Shown: positions 43,606 to 51,368 of the stretch, one piece after another | Layout: each line of letters opens with the position of its first letter | Position numbering within the stretch: the stretch's first letter is position 1 | From: Chloroflexi bacterium UBA4733 | GTDB lineage: Bacteria; Chloroflexota; UBA4733 | DNA: 64,000 nt | Direction of reading: 5' to 3' | Assembly (NCBI GenBank): GCA_002404055.1 | Contig: DHIZ01000164.1 | Location: 20,215-84,214, forward strand | The notes under the pieces: model-generated | Seen by the model: the letters and a program-made list of their open reading frames with translations, nothing else | The model's database searches: none | What the model was told of the DNA's origin: nothing | Made by a program: the position numbers and the translations under genes

Positions 43606-44598
43606 ATGGGCATGCAGGATATCAGAGAACTACTGGCATCCAACACGGAGACGGCGCCATGGTTGGAACGGCTTGAGTCCCTGGGTTCTCCGGACTGCGC
43701 TATTGTCCTACCCACGGCCGACGAGCTGCCCTCGGTTCTGCTGACGCTGGCGGTACCACACGAGGATATCAATGACCTCGTCGCGCTGCTGCCGTCACGA
43801 GAGCGCTCGCCGGACATCTGGTGGCTGCTGGAGCGCTGCGCCGCCGGGTTGGTGCGGACGATGGGCGCCGTCGATGGGTCTCCCCCGTTCCTCGCGCTGC
43901 CGCCCGCCATTGGCGCGCTGCATCGCTACTTCTACGTCTACGTCTTGCTGGCGGCGCTGCCGCGCGTGCAGGCGTTCCACCGCGCCAGGGGTATCCCGGA
44001 CGACGTGTCCCGCCTGACCCTGGCCGACCTTGGCCGCAACATGGCAGTACACCGCCAGCTTCGTGGTACGGGTGGCCTGGACGGCGCCTGGCTCCGGCTG
44101 CACTTCCAGGGCGCACTCTACGACCTCGGCCGGCTACAGTTCCAGCGCGGGAAGCTCGGCAATCGCACTGGCCTGGCGATCACGGCGGCGGGCCTGCCGT
44201 ATGGACCGGGCGACCCCACCCTGGCCGTCCACGTTCCTGAGTTCTACGGACCACTGACGCCGCCCGCCTGCGATGCATCTTTTGTACGCGCCGTGCAGTT
44301 CTTCGCCCGCCACTTCCCCGAGGAAACCTACGACCTTGCCTTCTGCCACTCCTGGTTGCTGGACGACCAGCTCGGCGAGTACCTCCCGGAAGACTCCAAC
44401 ATCATCCGTTTTCAGCGTCGCTTCCGGCACGCCTACACGCCAGAAGCGAACGATGACGGGATCATTCGCTTTGTTTTCGGCCGGCTCAAGCCAGCATTGG
44501 ACGACCTGCCTCAGCGCACCACGCTGGAGCGCGCCATCGTCGACCACCTGAAGACCGGCCGCCACTGGCACGGCGGCGCCGGTTGGCTCCGGCTCTGA
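43606..44598 (+). CDS. GNAT-like acyltransferase-domain protein
   Basis: A 330-residue protein. The C-terminal half (PEFYGPLTPPACDASFVRAV, FFARHFPEETYDLAFCHSWL, LDDQLGEYLPEDSNIIRFQR, TTLERAIVDHL) matches, as I recall the family, the GNAT-like C-terminal domain found in uncharacterised acyltransferase-domain proteins. The N-terminal half is helical. ATG 43606 sits next to a GGGGG stretch, and ATG 43612 has it at six bases. The exporter pair 2 starts 50 bp downstream on the same strand, so they are probably cotranscribed. Acylation of the exported compound is one possibility, purely by context. Confidence 0.68.
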   Translation: MGMQDIRELLASNTETAPWLERLESLGSPDCAIVLPTADELPSVLLTLAVPHEDINDLVALLPSRERSPDIWWLLERCAAGLVRTMGAVDGSPPFLALPPAIGALHRYFYVYVLLAALPRVQAFHRARGIPDDVSRLTLADLGRNMAVHRQLRGTGGLDGAWLRLHFQGALYDLGRLQFQRGKLGNRTGLAITAAGLPYGPGDPTLAVHVPEFYGPLTPPACDASFVRAVQFFARHFPEETYDLAFCHSWLLDDQLGEYLPEDSNIIRFQRRFRHAYTPEANDDGIIRFVFGRLKPALDDLPQRTTLERAIVDHLKTGRHWHGGAGWLRL

Positions 44599-44648
44599 GC
44601 GAGAGCACCTGCCCAGTTCGCGCAACTACCAAAGAGGGGAATACCACA

Positions 44649-46541
44649 GTGTCGGCTCGCACCGAACGACGACGAGGTCAGGCCTTGCTTGGGCGCATTC
44701 GCCCGGCTCTTTCCCTCTGGCGGCGCACGCTGGTACTCATCTTCGCGGCAGCGCCGCGCCAGGCGGCAGCCATGGCTGCCATCATGCTGTTGCAAGCCTT
44801 CTTGCCCGTGGGCACGCTCTGGGCGTCACGCGGCGTGGTCAACGCCGCCGCCCGGGCGGTTGGGCTGGCTGGGCCGGCGACGGGCGACGGTGGGCTGCCG
44901 CTCGGGACCTGGGTCGGCCTCGCTATGGCCCTGATTATCGCCCAGCAACTCCTGGCGCCGTTCTTCCAGGCCGCGCAGGAATCGGCCAGTGATCGACTAA
45001 CCATCCACGTCAACGGCGAGCTAATCGCTGCCGCCAATCGTTGGCGCGGCCTCGCCCGCTACGAGGACCCGGTGCTCGCCGATCACCTCGCTCTCGCCCG
45101 CACCAACGCCGCCAATGGCCCGGTGTCCATGCTCACCAGTGCCGGCAATTGCCTCCAGGCCGTGTTTTTCATCGCCGCCATGGGCACGGTGCTCTGGCGG
45201 CTGCAGCCGCTTGTCCCCTTGCTCCTCGTCCTGGCCCACATCCCCGAGGCGCTCCAGGAGGACCATTACGGTCAGATGATGGCGAACAGTATGGAGACGG
45301 AGAGTTCACAAGGGAGGAAACTCGGCAGCTACGTCGACGCAGTGGTTGCGGCAGGTCCGGCCAAAGACGTCCGGCTGTACGACCTTGGCTCCTTTTTCGT
45401 CGGCCTGTATGCCGGCGTCTTCGGGCGCATGACAGCCGACATCTGGACGCTACGCCGGCGGCTGCTGGCGAGGATGACAGCGGCGCAGGCGCTCTCAGGC
45501 GGCATGGCAGCCGCGGTCTATCTATACGCCGTCCATCGCGTCCTCGCTGGCGGCTTCAGCTTGGGTGACCTGGTGCTCTTCGGCGGCGCCCTGGCCCAGA
45601 TGGAAGGCTCCCTGGTCGCCATGGGCACGTATGCCGGCCTCTTCGGCTGGTACTTCGCCTGGCTGCCCAGCCTGTTCGCGGTGCTCGACATGGGGCCGGA
45701 TTTGCCGGTCCCGCCGCCGGAGCGGGCAGTGCCGGCGCCGAGGCCCGTTCGCTCCGGGCTCGTCCTCGACCATGTCTCTTTCCGCTATCCAGGCACGACC
45801 GCGACAGTGCTGCACGACATCTCGCTCACTTTGCGTCCTGGCGAGCAGTTGGCGCTGGTCGGGCGCAACGGCGCCGGCAAGACGACGCTCGTCAAGCTGC
45901 TCGCCCGCCTCTACGACCCGACCGAGGGAAGGATCACACTGGACGGTATCGACCTGCGCGACTACGACCTGGACGACCTGCGCCGTGAGATCGCCGCCGT
46001 CTTCCAGGACTTCGTCTCCTACCAACTCACTGCCCAGGAGAATATCGGCCTTGGCGATATAACCCATCTGGATGACCTTGCTCGGGTAGCGGCCGCCACG
46101 CGCAAAGGCGGAGCAGCATCCTTGATCGACGAGTTACCGGACGGCTTTGCCACGCGCCTGGGGAGCCAGGGCGGCGGGGCGGGTACGCGCACGCGGCTGC
46201 TCTCCGGCGGCCAGTGGCAGAAGATCGCCTTGAGTCGTGCCTTCATGCGTCAAGCCCAACTGCTCATCCTCGACGAGCCAACCGCTGCCTTAGACGTGCA
46301 GGCAGAGTACGACGTGTATCGGCGCTTCGCCGAACTGACGGAGGGGGCGATGACGGTGCTGGTGAGCCACCGCTTCTCCACAGTGCGCATGGCCACGCAC
46401 ATCTGCTATCTGGAGGAAGGCAGGCTGGCAGAAGAGGGCACGCACGAGGAGTTAATGCGACGCGATGGCGGCTACGCCCAGCTCTACCGCCTCCAGGCGG
46501 AGTTGTACCGGGACGCCGGGGATGAGGAGATGCGGCGATGA
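44649..46541 (+). CDS. ABC exporter half-transporter, pair 2 first subunit
   Basis: A 630-residue membrane-plus-ATPase exporter. GTG 44649 with AGGGGA eight bases upstream. The membrane domain (about 25-340) has LQAFLPVGTLWASRGVVNAA and VRLYDLGSFFVGLY. ATPase domain: Walker A GRNGAGKTT, VFQDFVSYQLTAQENIGLGD, signature LSGGQWQKIALSRAF preceded by a Gly/Thr/Arg-rich insertion (QGGGAGTRTR), Walker B LLILDEPTAALD, H-loop LVSHRFST. All catalytic residues canonical. Close relative of the gene at 51369. Related exporters often carry peptides or lipids, but no precursor peptide is evident. The stop overlaps the next start (ATGA). Confidence 0.9.
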   Translation: MSARTERRRGQALLGRIRPALSLWRRTLVLIFAAAPRQAAAMAAIMLLQAFLPVGTLWASRGVVNAAARAVGLAGPATGDGGLPLGTWVGLAMALIIAQQLLAPFFQAAQESASDRLTIHVNGELIAAANRWRGLARYEDPVLADHLALARTNAANGPVSMLTSAGNCLQAVFFIAAMGTVLWRLQPLVPLLLVLAHIPEALQEDHYGQMMANSMETESSQGRKLGSYVDAVVAAGPAKDVRLYDLGSFFVGLYAGVFGRMTADIWTLRRRLLARMTAAQALSGGMAAAVYLYAVHRVLAGGFSLGDLVLFGGALAQMEGSLVAMGTYAGLFGWYFAWLPSLFAVLDMGPDLPVPPPERAVPAPRPVRSGLVLDHVSFRYPGTTATVLHDISLTLRPGEQLALVGRNGAGKTTLVKLLARLYDPTEGRITLDGIDLRDYDLDDLRREIAAVFQDFVSYQLTAQENIGLGDITHLDDLARVAAATRKGGAASLIDELPDGFATRLGSQGGGAGTRTRLLSGGQWQKIALSRAFMRQAQLLILDEPTAALDVQAEYDVYRRFAELTEGAMTVLVSHRFSTVRMATHICYLEEGRLAEEGTHEELMRRDGGYAQLYRLQAELYRDAGDEEMRR

Positions 46542-48493
46542 GAAAAAAGGCGCCCCGACCAGCACCAGCTGACCTGCGATCGGCCTTGTTCGGTGCGGTC
46601 CAGCGGCTGCGCCGCCGCCCTCTCCCCTCATCCACGGTCTCGCTGCGCTCGCCGGCACCCCTCATCCCCTCATCCGCCGTCACCCTCGGTCGCACGCTCC
46701 GGCTGCTCTGGCAGGCCGATCCGCCGCGGGCAACGACCTACCTGCTCATTACGGTCATCCAGGGAATCCTTCCGCTCGCGGCAGCACTGCTGGTCAGGCT
46801 TGTGCTCAATCGGGCGGGTTCCGTGCTCGCCATTGAGCAGGCGAAAACGTCCCCCGTGGTTGTGCCGATCAACGCCGCTATGGTTGCGGCGACCTGGTAT
46901 GTGGCCATCCGCTTCGCTGGGCGCTTTCTCCCACCACTCCAGGTACAACTCGGCGGCAACTTGCTGACTCGCGCCACCGGCCTCGTGGAGCAACGCCTGA
47001 TGACGGTCGCCGGCGGCATCCCCGACCTGGACCACTTCGAGCGCCAGGAGTTTCAGGACGAGATCGCCTTCTTGCAACGTGAAGTGAGCTGGCGGCCCAA
47101 GAACCTGCTCCACGACCTGCACGATGTGCTCGCTGCCGTGCTCACGCTGGGCGGGTCGATGGCGCTCCTCTGGCGTTTCCAACCGTTGTTACCGCTGGCG
47201 CTACTCGTCTGCGGCATCCCCCAGGTGCTGGTGCAGGTGCGCCTACGCGACCGCACCTATCAGTCCATCACGCGCCGCTCCGAGGCGGCACGACAGATGG
47301 CGTACGCCGCCGCAGTGACGACTGATCCGAGCGCAGCGAAGGAGCTGCTCGTCTACGGCGTCGGTCCCTGGTTTCAGGCCCGTTGGCGGCGGCTGGCGGA
47401 CGAAGCGCTGGCGGAGATGGCGCGACTGCGCCGGGCCGGCCTGCGCGGTACTGCCGCCATTATCGGCGGCAACGGACTCGTGCTTGCCCTCGGCTATGCC
47501 TATGTAGCCGCCCAGGTAGGCAACCAGCGGCTGACCATCGGCGACTTCGCCCTCTATCTCAGCATCGTTGCCGGCTTCCAGCAGACGCTCTTCCAGTTCA
47601 CGGCTGGAGCTGCCAGCGCAGTAGACACCTCGCGCTACATGGCCCGCCTGTTTGCCTTCCTCTACGAGACGCACCCCAGTATCGCCATCACGCCACCGGA
47701 GCAGGCGCTACCCGTGCCTGCCCGGCTACGGCAGGGCATCGAGCTGCGCGACATCTGGTTCAGTTATCCCGGCCAGAAGGCGCCGGTGCTGCGCGGCGTC
47801 ACCTGCACCCTGCGCGCGGGCGAGACGGTTGCCGTGGTTGGTGAGAACGGCGCCGGCAAGACCACCCTCGTCAAGCTGCTGACCCGCCTTTACGATCCTT
47901 CCTCCGGGGAGATCCTCCTTGATGGCGTTCCCCTGGCAGCCTACAATCTGGCGGGCGCCCCCTGGGCGCTACGGCGGCAGACCGCCGTACTCTTTCAGGA
48001 CTTCGCTCACTTTGCGCTGTCCGCGCAGCACAATATCGGCGTGGGCGATGTCCAACAGGTCGACAACCGGGAGCGGGTGCTGGCAGCGGCGCATTGGGTC
48101 GGAGCAGATGGTGTGCTTAACAAGCTGCCAGGTGGGCTGGACACCCCACTCACTCGCGCCTTCGAGGGCGGTGTGGACCTCTCCGGTGGCGAGTGGCAGA
48201 AGATCGCGATGGCGCGTGCCGCCATGCGTGACGCCGCCCTGGTGATCCTGGATGAGCCGACAGCGGCCCTGGACGCCCAGGCCGAGTATGAGTTGTTCCA
48301 GCGCTTCCGCGAGCTGGCTGCCGTCCGCACCGTCTTGCTGATCAGCCACCGCTTCTCGACGGTGCGCATGGCCGACCGCATCCTGGTGCTGGAAGGTGGC
48401 TTTATCATCGAGGACGGCAGCCACGCGGAGCTCGTGGCCCTGGGCGGGCGCTATGCCACACTGTTTGAGATGCAGGCCGGGCGGTATCGGTGA
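46538..48493 (+). CDS. ABC exporter half-transporter, pair 2 second subunit
   Basis: A 651-residue half-transporter. The N-terminal 50 residues are Pro/Ser/Arg-rich and encoded by CCCTCATCC-type repeat DNA (46620-46680), then six helices (about 65-370). ATPase domain: Walker A GENGAGKTT, AVLFQDFAHFALSAQHNIG, signature LSGGEWQKIAMARAAM, Walker B LVILDEPTAALD, H-loop LISHRFST. IPDLDHFERQEFQDEIAFLQ in the coupling region is shared with the paralogue at 53303. Functions as a heterodimer with the preceding gene by inference from the 4-bp overlap. Confidence 0.9.
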   Translation: MRKKAPRPAPADLRSALFGAVQRLRRRPLPSSTVSLRSPAPLIPSSAVTLGRTLRLLWQADPPRATTYLLITVIQGILPLAAALLVRLVLNRAGSVLAIEQAKTSPVVVPINAAMVAATWYVAIRFAGRFLPPLQVQLGGNLLTRATGLVEQRLMTVAGGIPDLDHFERQEFQDEIAFLQREVSWRPKNLLHDLHDVLAAVLTLGGSMALLWRFQPLLPLALLVCGIPQVLVQVRLRDRTYQSITRRSEAARQMAYAAAVTTDPSAAKELLVYGVGPWFQARWRRLADEALAEMARLRRAGLRGTAAIIGGNGLVLALGYAYVAAQVGNQRLTIGDFALYLSIVAGFQQTLFQFTAGAASAVDTSRYMARLFAFLYETHPSIAITPPEQALPVPARLRQGIELRDIWFSYPGQKAPVLRGVTCTLRAGETVAVVGENGAGKTTLVKLLTRLYDPSSGEILLDGVPLAAYNLAGAPWALRRQTAVLFQDFAHFALSAQHNIGVGDVQQVDNRERVLAAAHWVGADGVLNKLPGGLDTPLTRAFEGGVDLSGGEWQKIAMARAAMRDAALVILDEPTAALDAQAEYELFQRFRELAAVRTVLLISHRFSTVRMADRILVLEGGFIIEDGSHAELVALGGRYATLFEMQAGRYR

Positions 48494-48596
48494 CGGAGAT
48501 CAAGAATCGGCTAAACTATCCAGGCACCCCCGAAGGGGCTCGGCACGCGCTGACCGCGGAACTGGGTGAGGCAAGGAGACTCCTGAACTTTTCAGA

Positions 48597-48890
48597 ATGG
48601 TTCGTACCAAGATGAACACCTACGCCGAACTGCTCGACCGGGCCAAGTGGGCGCGGCTTTCCCAGGAGGAGATTAATCAGGTTGCGCGCGAACTGCGGAG
48701 TGACCATCCGGCGACGGATCGCTACACGCTGCTGCACATCCTGAGCCGCGCCGGCGCGGTGGGTCGGGACTGGAATACGTTGCCCTCAGCCGCCCACCAC
48801 TTCGACCTGGAGCGTGCGATCGATCCGGCCATCATTTCGATTGCGAAACGGCGGCTTGCCACCGTTGTTTCCGTGCCTACTGCCGGATGA
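48597..48890 (+). CDS. Short HEAT-like protein, probably truncated
   Basis: A 97-residue protein (ATG 48597 or 48612). The segment ELLDRAKWARLSQEEINQVA, then DRYTLLHILSRAG, matches, as I recall it, the start of a family of about 150-200-residue HEAT-like proteins whose members continue with DPMLARLALQILC-type repeats. Here DPAIISIAKRRLATVV replaces that repeat and the protein ends, so the C-terminus may be lost. It lies 104 bp after exporter pair 2. Confidence 0.55.
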   Translation: MVRTKMNTYAELLDRAKWARLSQEEINQVARELRSDHPATDRYTLLHILSRAGAVGRDWNTLPSAAHHFDLERAIDPAIISIAKRRLATVVSVPTAG

Positions 48891-49089
48891 TCGAGACGGG
48901 GTAGCTTCGTCCCAGGATGTTCGGAGTGCCGCAGTGGCTTCCGTCATAGACTTCCCCAATGCACAGACATGACCTGACCGTACGAGGGTGCCAATCTACG
49001 AGCCGGTAGTACAGACGTTGTTGCATCAGCGGCGCACACCGTTTGACAGCCCGCTCGTTACGCCGTACAGTATCGAGGGTCGGTAACAC
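48877..49089 (-). CDS. Possible small protein, unrecognised
   Basis: A 70-residue frame in a stretch otherwise without genes. Composition is not that of a frame shadow: RLYYRLVDWHPRTVRSCLCI, then GEVYDGSHCGTPNILGRSYP, with Trp, Tyr and three Cys. No recognised family and no strong ribosome-binding site. It might be the C-terminal remnant of a larger protein on the minus strand. Confidence 0.25.
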   Translation of the reverse strand: MLPTLDTVRRNERAVKRCAPLMQQRLYYRLVDWHPRTVRSCLCIGEVYDGSHCGTPNILGRSYPVSIIRQ

Positions 49090-49418
49090 CCACCCGAACA
49101 GGCTTCATGGCGCGACAGGAGGAACAGGCAATGCGTGTATACACCTGTGCCTTCCGCAGCGCGCTGAGGTGTGGACGCCGCTAACCGCTCGTCCAACGCA
49201 TGCGTGCGTGCCGACAGTCCTGACCCGCTGATCCGCCTCATATGGGTCTTCGCGTTGGCTGGCGTGCAGCGCTTCCTCCTTCTCGGCGCAACGGTCGGCA
49301 TCGTTTCCTCGGGACGTGTTCGCCCGCTGCCGTCGTCTATCACACCCTGACGGCGGTGTATAGCGGCGCGTCCTGCGGCTGCCCTGGAACAATCCGCCGT
49401 AGCAGAAGTGAAGGACGT
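48891..49418. other. 528-bp stretch without an assured gene
   Basis: Between the short HEAT-like gene and rsgA. It contains the doubtful minus-strand frame listed above, a perfect palindrome GTGTATACAC (49135-49144), and a 17-codon plus-strand frame at 49131-49184 with AGGAGG eight bases upstream. No terminator or known RNA was recognised. Confidence 0.5.
49131..49184 (+). CDS. 17-codon open frame with strong ribosome-binding site
   Basis: ATG 49131 follows AGGAGG at eight bases. The peptide, MRVYTCAFRSALRCGRR, has two cysteines and five arginines. Conservation cannot be judged. It could be a leader peptide for rsgA, a small toxin, or chance. The palindrome GTGTATACAC lies within its first codons. 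Confidence 0.2.
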   Translation: MRVYTCAFRSALRCGRR

Positions 49419-50480
49419 ATGACGAAGTATTCCCAACCCTCATTCAAGAATAGGGCGAAGCCGGCCTCACCGAAACCAGCCGCGCTAGAGGCCGAGGGCG
49501 CGAGAGGAAGCGACGACATTGACTTGCACCTTCGCCACGAAGGTACTGTCTATCGCAAGAGTCAAGGTCAGTATGCGGTGCGAGCGGGCGAGCGCGTTAT
49601 CGGCTGCAGCATCTCGAACCGGTTACGCAAGAAGTTGGTCTACCCGATCGCCGATCCAGGATCGCTCCGCGCGCACGTCGTGACGGTGGAAGACATCCGC
49701 CTGGTTGATCCCATTGCTGTCGGTGACTGCGTGCAGTTCCTCGCCGGCAGTGACGGCAGCGGCATGATCGTCGAGGTGCTGCCTCGCCGGAGCAAGCTGG
49801 TGCGCCGGGCTGCCGGTCCCAAGCCGTTGGAGCAGGTGATCGTTGCCAACGTCGATCAAGTCATCGTCATTTGTGCCGCCCACCCAGCCCCCTCCTGGGA
49901 GTTGGTCGACCGCTACCTGGCGTCGGCGGAGTCCACCGAGTTGCCGGCGCGCATCTGTGTCACCAAGATCGACCTCATAGAGCCGAGCGTGCTTGATCTG
50001 GAAGTCGCCAACTACCGGACGCTGGGCTATCCCGTCGACCTCACCAGCGCCAGCAGCGGGGCGGGCGTTGCTGCCTTTGCTGAAGTCCTGCACCAACGGC
50101 TGTCCGTGCTGGCAGGCAGATCGGGCGCCGGGAAGACGAGCATCCTCAACGCCGTGCAACCTGACCTCGGCCTGCGCGTCGGCGCGGTGAGCGCCCTGAC
50201 GGGTAAGGGGAAACACACCACCAGCTTTCTGGAGCTGTTTTCCCTGGAAGGCGGGGGGGGCGTGGTTGACACGCCGGGCATGCGGGAGTTCGGCCTCTGG
50301 GACGTTCGGCGCGATGACATCGCCCTCCTATTCCGTGAGTTGCGTCCGTTCGTCGGTACCTGCCGCTTCGGCCTGAGTTGCCGGCATCGTGAGGAACCCG
50401 GTTGCGCGATCACGGCGGCCGTCGCCGCCGGCCATGTCACGCCGCGCCGTTACCAAAGCTATCTGCGAATGGCCACGTGA
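49419..50480 (+). CDS. rsgA: Small-subunit ribosome biogenesis GTPase RsgA
   Basis: Circularly permuted GTPase for 30S maturation, 353 residues from ATG 49419 (GAAGTGAAGGA upstream). Order: N-terminal OB-fold (GTVYRKSQGQYAVRAG), G4 CVTKIDL, G1 LAGRSGAGKTSILN, TGKGKHTTSF (G2), DTPGMREFGLW (G3), and the zinc-binding tail GTCRFGLSCRHREEPGCAI. The N-terminus has an extra basic Lys/Pro-rich segment of about 25 residues. It sits alone between exporter pairs 2 and 3. Confidence 0.93.
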   Translation: MTKYSQPSFKNRAKPASPKPAALEAEGARGSDDIDLHLRHEGTVYRKSQGQYAVRAGERVIGCSISNRLRKKLVYPIADPGSLRAHVVTVEDIRLVDPIAVGDCVQFLAGSDGSGMIVEVLPRRSKLVRRAAGPKPLEQVIVANVDQVIVICAAHPAPSWELVDRYLASAESTELPARICVTKIDLIEPSVLDLEVANYRTLGYPVDLTSASSGAGVAAFAEVLHQRLSVLAGRSGAGKTSILNAVQPDLGLRVGAVSALTGKGKHTTSFLELFSLEGGGGVVDTPGMREFGLWDVRRDDIALLFRELRPFVGTCRFGLSCRHREEPGCAITAAVAAGHVTPRRYQSYLRMAT

Positions 50481-50614
50481 GTCGGCGGCGGGGCGACTGC
50501 CGCAAACCCATTGGCAACCGAGTGCGCGCGCGCCGGGGTGCCGTAGAATGGGGAGCAACGAGTTCTTCGTTGGCGCATTGGCCACGCCTTAAGCCTGAAG
50601 AAGGAGGCATTGGT

Positions 50615-51157
50615 ATGTCTGCCGAAGCGATTGGTCCCGTGCCGCAGGCACTGCGACTGCACTTTGACCGTATCGTCGCGCTCACAGATCCCGTCTGTGC
50701 GCAGCATCTCAGTGAGGAGTACGCGCACCTCTGCCGTCGCCTCACCGCCGCGCTCTGCCGCAAACGTCCATCGCCGTTGCTGACCGGCAAGATCGAGGTC
50801 TGGGCGTGCGCCATCGTGTACGCGCTCGGCCGGGTCAATTTTCTCTTCGACAAGAGCCAGTCGCCGCATCTGCGTGCTGATCAATTGTGCGAACTGTTCA
50901 GCGTCGGCAAGAACACCGCCGCTGCCAAGGCCAAGCTGATCCTTGATGCGCTGAACATCGGCATCCTCGATCCGCGCTGGTGCTTGCCGAGCAAAATAGA
51001 CGACAACCCGATGGCCTGGATGATCACAATCAACGGTTTCATCATCGACGCGCGCTATGCTCCCCCGGATGTGCAGGAAGAAGCGCTCCGTCTGGGCCTA
51101 ATTCCCTATCTGCCCCAGAAACCTGCTGTCGCGCAGGGCAAAGAGCGAACGTGCTGA
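50615..51157 (+). CDS. DUF6398-like protein
   Basis: A 180-residue protein with the family blocks LSEEYAHLCRRLTAALCRKR, EVWACAIVYALGRVNFLFDK, DQLCELFSVGKNTAAAKAKL and WMITINGFIIDAR...IPYLP. The middle helices resemble a cyclin-box/TFIIB-like repeat (family descriptions mention TFIIIB-like similarity), and the function is unknown. AAGGAGG seven bases before ATG 50615. The pair-3 promoter lies 137 bp downstream, so it is probably a separate transcript. Confidence 0.78.
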   Translation: MSAEAIGPVPQALRLHFDRIVALTDPVCAQHLSEEYAHLCRRLTAALCRKRPSPLLTGKIEVWACAIVYALGRVNFLFDKSQSPHLRADQLCELFSVGKNTAAAKAKLILDALNIGILDPRWCLPSKIDDNPMAWMITINGFIIDARYAPPDVQEEALRLGLIPYLPQKPAVAQGKERTC

Positions 51158-51293
51158 GGGCTACCGCGGCAACTTGAGCGGCTGAATGCTTGCCGTGAAC
51201 AGAATACTGCCGGATCGCTCAACCGGCTGAGCGCGACCTGGCCCACCGTCGGCGTCCAGCGCGCGGCCCAGTGGTATGGCGAAGCATCGCCGC

Positions 51294-51323
51294 TTGACAG
51301 GGACCAATATACGTAAGTATATT
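51294..51323 (+). promoter_or_regulatory. Sigma70-type promoter with palindrome over the -10 box (pair 3)
   Basis: TTGACA (51294-51299), 18-base spacer, TATATT (51318-51323): the best consensus promoter seen in the window. A perfect inverted repeat, AATATAC-GTAA-GTATATT (51306-51323), fills the spacer and covers the -10 box, in an AT-rich island within GC-rich DNA. This is a typical repressor operator position. Predicted transcription starts near 51330, 27 bases before the AGGAGG of the exporter gene. Confidence 0.75.
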
Positions 51324-51368
51324 CTTACCAAATCTCCGCAGCAGCAGGGCATAGCGAGGAGGTAGGCG

